Source of the DNA: an uncultured Oxalobacteraceae bacterium
GTDB taxonomy: Bacteria; Pseudomonadota; Gammaproteobacteria; Burkholderiales; Burkholderiaceae
Assembly (NCBI GenBank): GCA_946480015.1
Contig: CAMLIL010000013.1
Location: 14,792 to 78,791, forward strand
Direction of reading: 5' to 3'
DNA: 64,000 nt
The notes beneath the pieces are model-generated. The model worked only from the letters and a program-made list of their open reading frames with translations, searched no databases and was not told where the DNA came from. This document shows, one piece after another, positions 62,874-64,000 of this stretch. A program made the translations under genes and the position numbers. Each line of letters begins with the position of its first letter. Within the stretch, counting starts at the first letter, position 1.

Positions 62874-63497
62874 ATGAAGCTGTATAGCGCCACCTATGCG
62901 CCCAACCCGCGCCGCGTCACCATGTTCATCGCCGAGAAGGGGATCGAAGGCATCGAGGTCGTACCGGTCGATATCATGAAGGGCGAACACCTGACCGAGC
63001 GGTACAAGGCGCTCAATCCGCTGGCGCGCATCCCGGCGCTGGAACTGGACGACGGCCGCGTGCTGTGCGAAACGCGCGCCATCTGCACCTACCTGGAAGG
63101 CTTGCGTCCCGAACCGAACCTGATGGGCGAGGGCGCCGAGGAACGCGCCTTCATCGAAATGGCCGACCGCCAGGTCGAACTGCACCTGTTCATGTGTATC
63201 GCCAACTGGACCCGGCACGGCCATCCGGCGCTGGCGGCGCTGGAGTCGAACCAGTTGCCGGAGTTCGCCTCGGCCCAGGCGGAAAAAATGCGCGAGGGCG
63301 CGCGCTGGCTTGACACCAGGCTGGCCAGCCAGCCTTATATCGCCGGCGGGCGTTTCACCATCGCCGACATTACCGCTTTCTGTGCACTGGAATTCGCGCG
63401 CGGCCTGATGAAATACCGTCCGTCCGACGACGCCCTCGACAAGCTGCAGGAGTGGCGCGACCGCGTCGCGGGACGGCCCTCGTCCAAAGCCAAGTAA
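62874..63497 (+). CDS. Glutathione S-transferase
   Basis: 207 residues. Thioredoxin-fold domain with YAPNPRRVTMFIAEKGIE (Asn/Arg in place of Ser/Tyr start), LNPLARIPALELDDGRVLCET carrying the cis-Pro loop and the Glu-Thr glutathione contact, then a helical domain with FTIADITAFCAL. Similar in kind to the GST at 8602-9306 but of another class. AAGGAG before the start. Confidence 0.9.
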   Translation: MKLYSATYAPNPRRVTMFIAEKGIEGIEVVPVDIMKGEHLTERYKALNPLARIPALELDDGRVLCETRAICTYLEGLRPEPNLMGEGAEERAFIEMADRQVELHLFMCIANWTRHGHPALAALESNQLPEFASAQAEKMREGARWLDTRLASQPYIAGGRFTIADITAFCALEFARGLMKYRPSDDALDKLQEWRDRVAGRPSSKAK

Positions 63498-63506
63498 CGG
63501 GTCCGG

Positions 63507-64000
63507 TCAGGCGATTCGCTTGTACCAGCTGCGCTGCGGGAACAGCGGCTGGTACAGGGCGCCGAGCGGATCGCCGGCGTCCATTTCGCGATCCAGTCCC
63601 AGCACCCCGAACAGCGCCAGGCTCTCATGAAACAGGCGCAGGGTGCGTCCGCGCAGCAGCGGCCCGAAGTCGCCCAGCGCGCGCGGGCAGACGATCATCT
63701 GGAATTCGTTGAACGATGCATCCGTCACCAGGTTGTACTGGGCCCAGGTGATGCGCTCGCGCAGCTGCGCGCGCAGCACCGCGCGCCCGCCATCGATCTC
63801 GAAAAAATCCTCCAGCGGCGCCAGCCCGCCCATGTGCCGGTAATGCTGCGCACACTCGGGCAGGCGCGCGGCCGGAATGAAGGCGTTCCCCGCCTCGGCC
63901 AATAGCTCCTCGTTGGAAACGGTGGCGAAAATCTCGGTGCGCGCATCGAGCTGCTGCTCGGCCAGCACGATCGCCAGCGACCAGGCTTCCTCGGCGCCGC
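63507..64000 (-). CDS. CheR-type methyltransferase, C-terminal part
   Basis: Cut by the right edge; 164 residues plus are visible, from GAEEAWSLAIVLAE through RTEIFATVSNEELLAEAG to ITWAQYNLVTDASFNEFQMI and VCPRALGDFG, the methyl-donor-binding motifs of CheR-type glutamate methyltransferases. CheR normally methylates chemoreceptors; the ASFNEF and VCPRALGDF stretches deviate from the usual VCRNVLIYF. The tail after the fold is short. Start outside the window; the GTG at 63966 is internal. Confidence 0.85.
   Translation of the reverse strand, partial: GAEEAWSLAIVLAEQQLDARTEIFATVSNEELLAEAGNAFIPAARLPECAQHYRHMGGLAPLEDFFEIDGGRAVLRAQLRERITWAQYNLVTDASFNEFQMIVCPRALGDFGPLLRGRTLRLFHESLALFGVLGLDREMDAGDPLGALYQPLFPQRSWYKRIA

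Overview
The window looks like chromosomal DNA of a high-G+C betaproteobacterium of the Oxalobacteraceae type (Massilia, Duganella, Janthinobacterium and relatives). This is inferred from gene content: a VPLPA-CTERM and a PEP-CTERM protein, a SUV3-like helicase, KGG-repeat stress proteins, a NasT-type nitrate assimilation operon and type VI secretion genes. No tRNA, rRNA, CRISPR array or intact mobile element was seen. Genes are densely packed and often overlap.

Layout. 0-2.4 kb: the end of a LprI-like gene, a broken IS5-type transposase start, a formaldehyde-dehydrogenase-like zinc alcohol dehydrogenase and a KGG stress protein. 2.7-8.4 kb: galactokinase, a family 2 glycosidase and a large protein fusing a glycosyltransferase to a UDP-galactopyranose-mutase-like flavoprotein, closed by a terminator. 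8.6-9.6 kb: a glutathione transferase and a small unknown protein. 9.6-16.3 kb: a partial type VI secretion locus (tssK opposite tssBCEFG) holding only sheath and baseplate genes. 16.3-29.8 kb: housekeeping and stress genes (EcsC, SDR, KGG, EamA transporter, VPLPA-CTERM protein, SUV3-like helicase, hemerythrin, penicillin-binding protein 1A, DUF457 membrane protein, esterase, PAS/GAF-GGDEF-EAL protein).

29.9-39.1 kb is a complete nitrate/nitrite assimilation unit. An ANTAR antiterminator (NasT) is followed by an NtrC site, a perfect sigma-54 promoter, a double-hexaloop leader RNA, an intrinsic terminator, and then transporter, nirB, nirD, a FAD reductase and the molybdenum nitrate reductase. 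The sequence itself shows two-level control: nitrogen limitation through NtrC/sigma-54, and nitrate through antitermination.

39.1-52.8 kb: a PhnA-like protein, a FeeM-like acyltransferase next to a second GGDEF/EAL protein, a run of stress genes (YflT-like, erythromycin-esterase-like, SRPBCC, phosphoribosyltransferase, Hsp20, HdeD), S-formylglutathione hydrolase, a DUF1353 protein and a pair of short chromate-transporter halves. 52.8-56.3 kb: a UvrD-type helicase gene bracketed by two diverged direct repeats of about 130 bases, each with three DnaA-box-like 9-mers; a HD-type hydrolase follows. 56.4-64 kb: a rhodanese whose end overlaps a PEP-CTERM gene by 130 bases, glpD, a tandem alpha/beta-hydrolase membrane protein, a YceI protein, a second glutathione transferase and the C-terminal part of a CheR-type methyltransferase cut by the window edge.

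The most notable items are the glycosyltransferase/mutase fusion, the DnaA-box repeats around the helicase, the nitrate leader RNA, the incomplete type VI locus with an apparent ATT start for tssG, and the tandem hydrolase.
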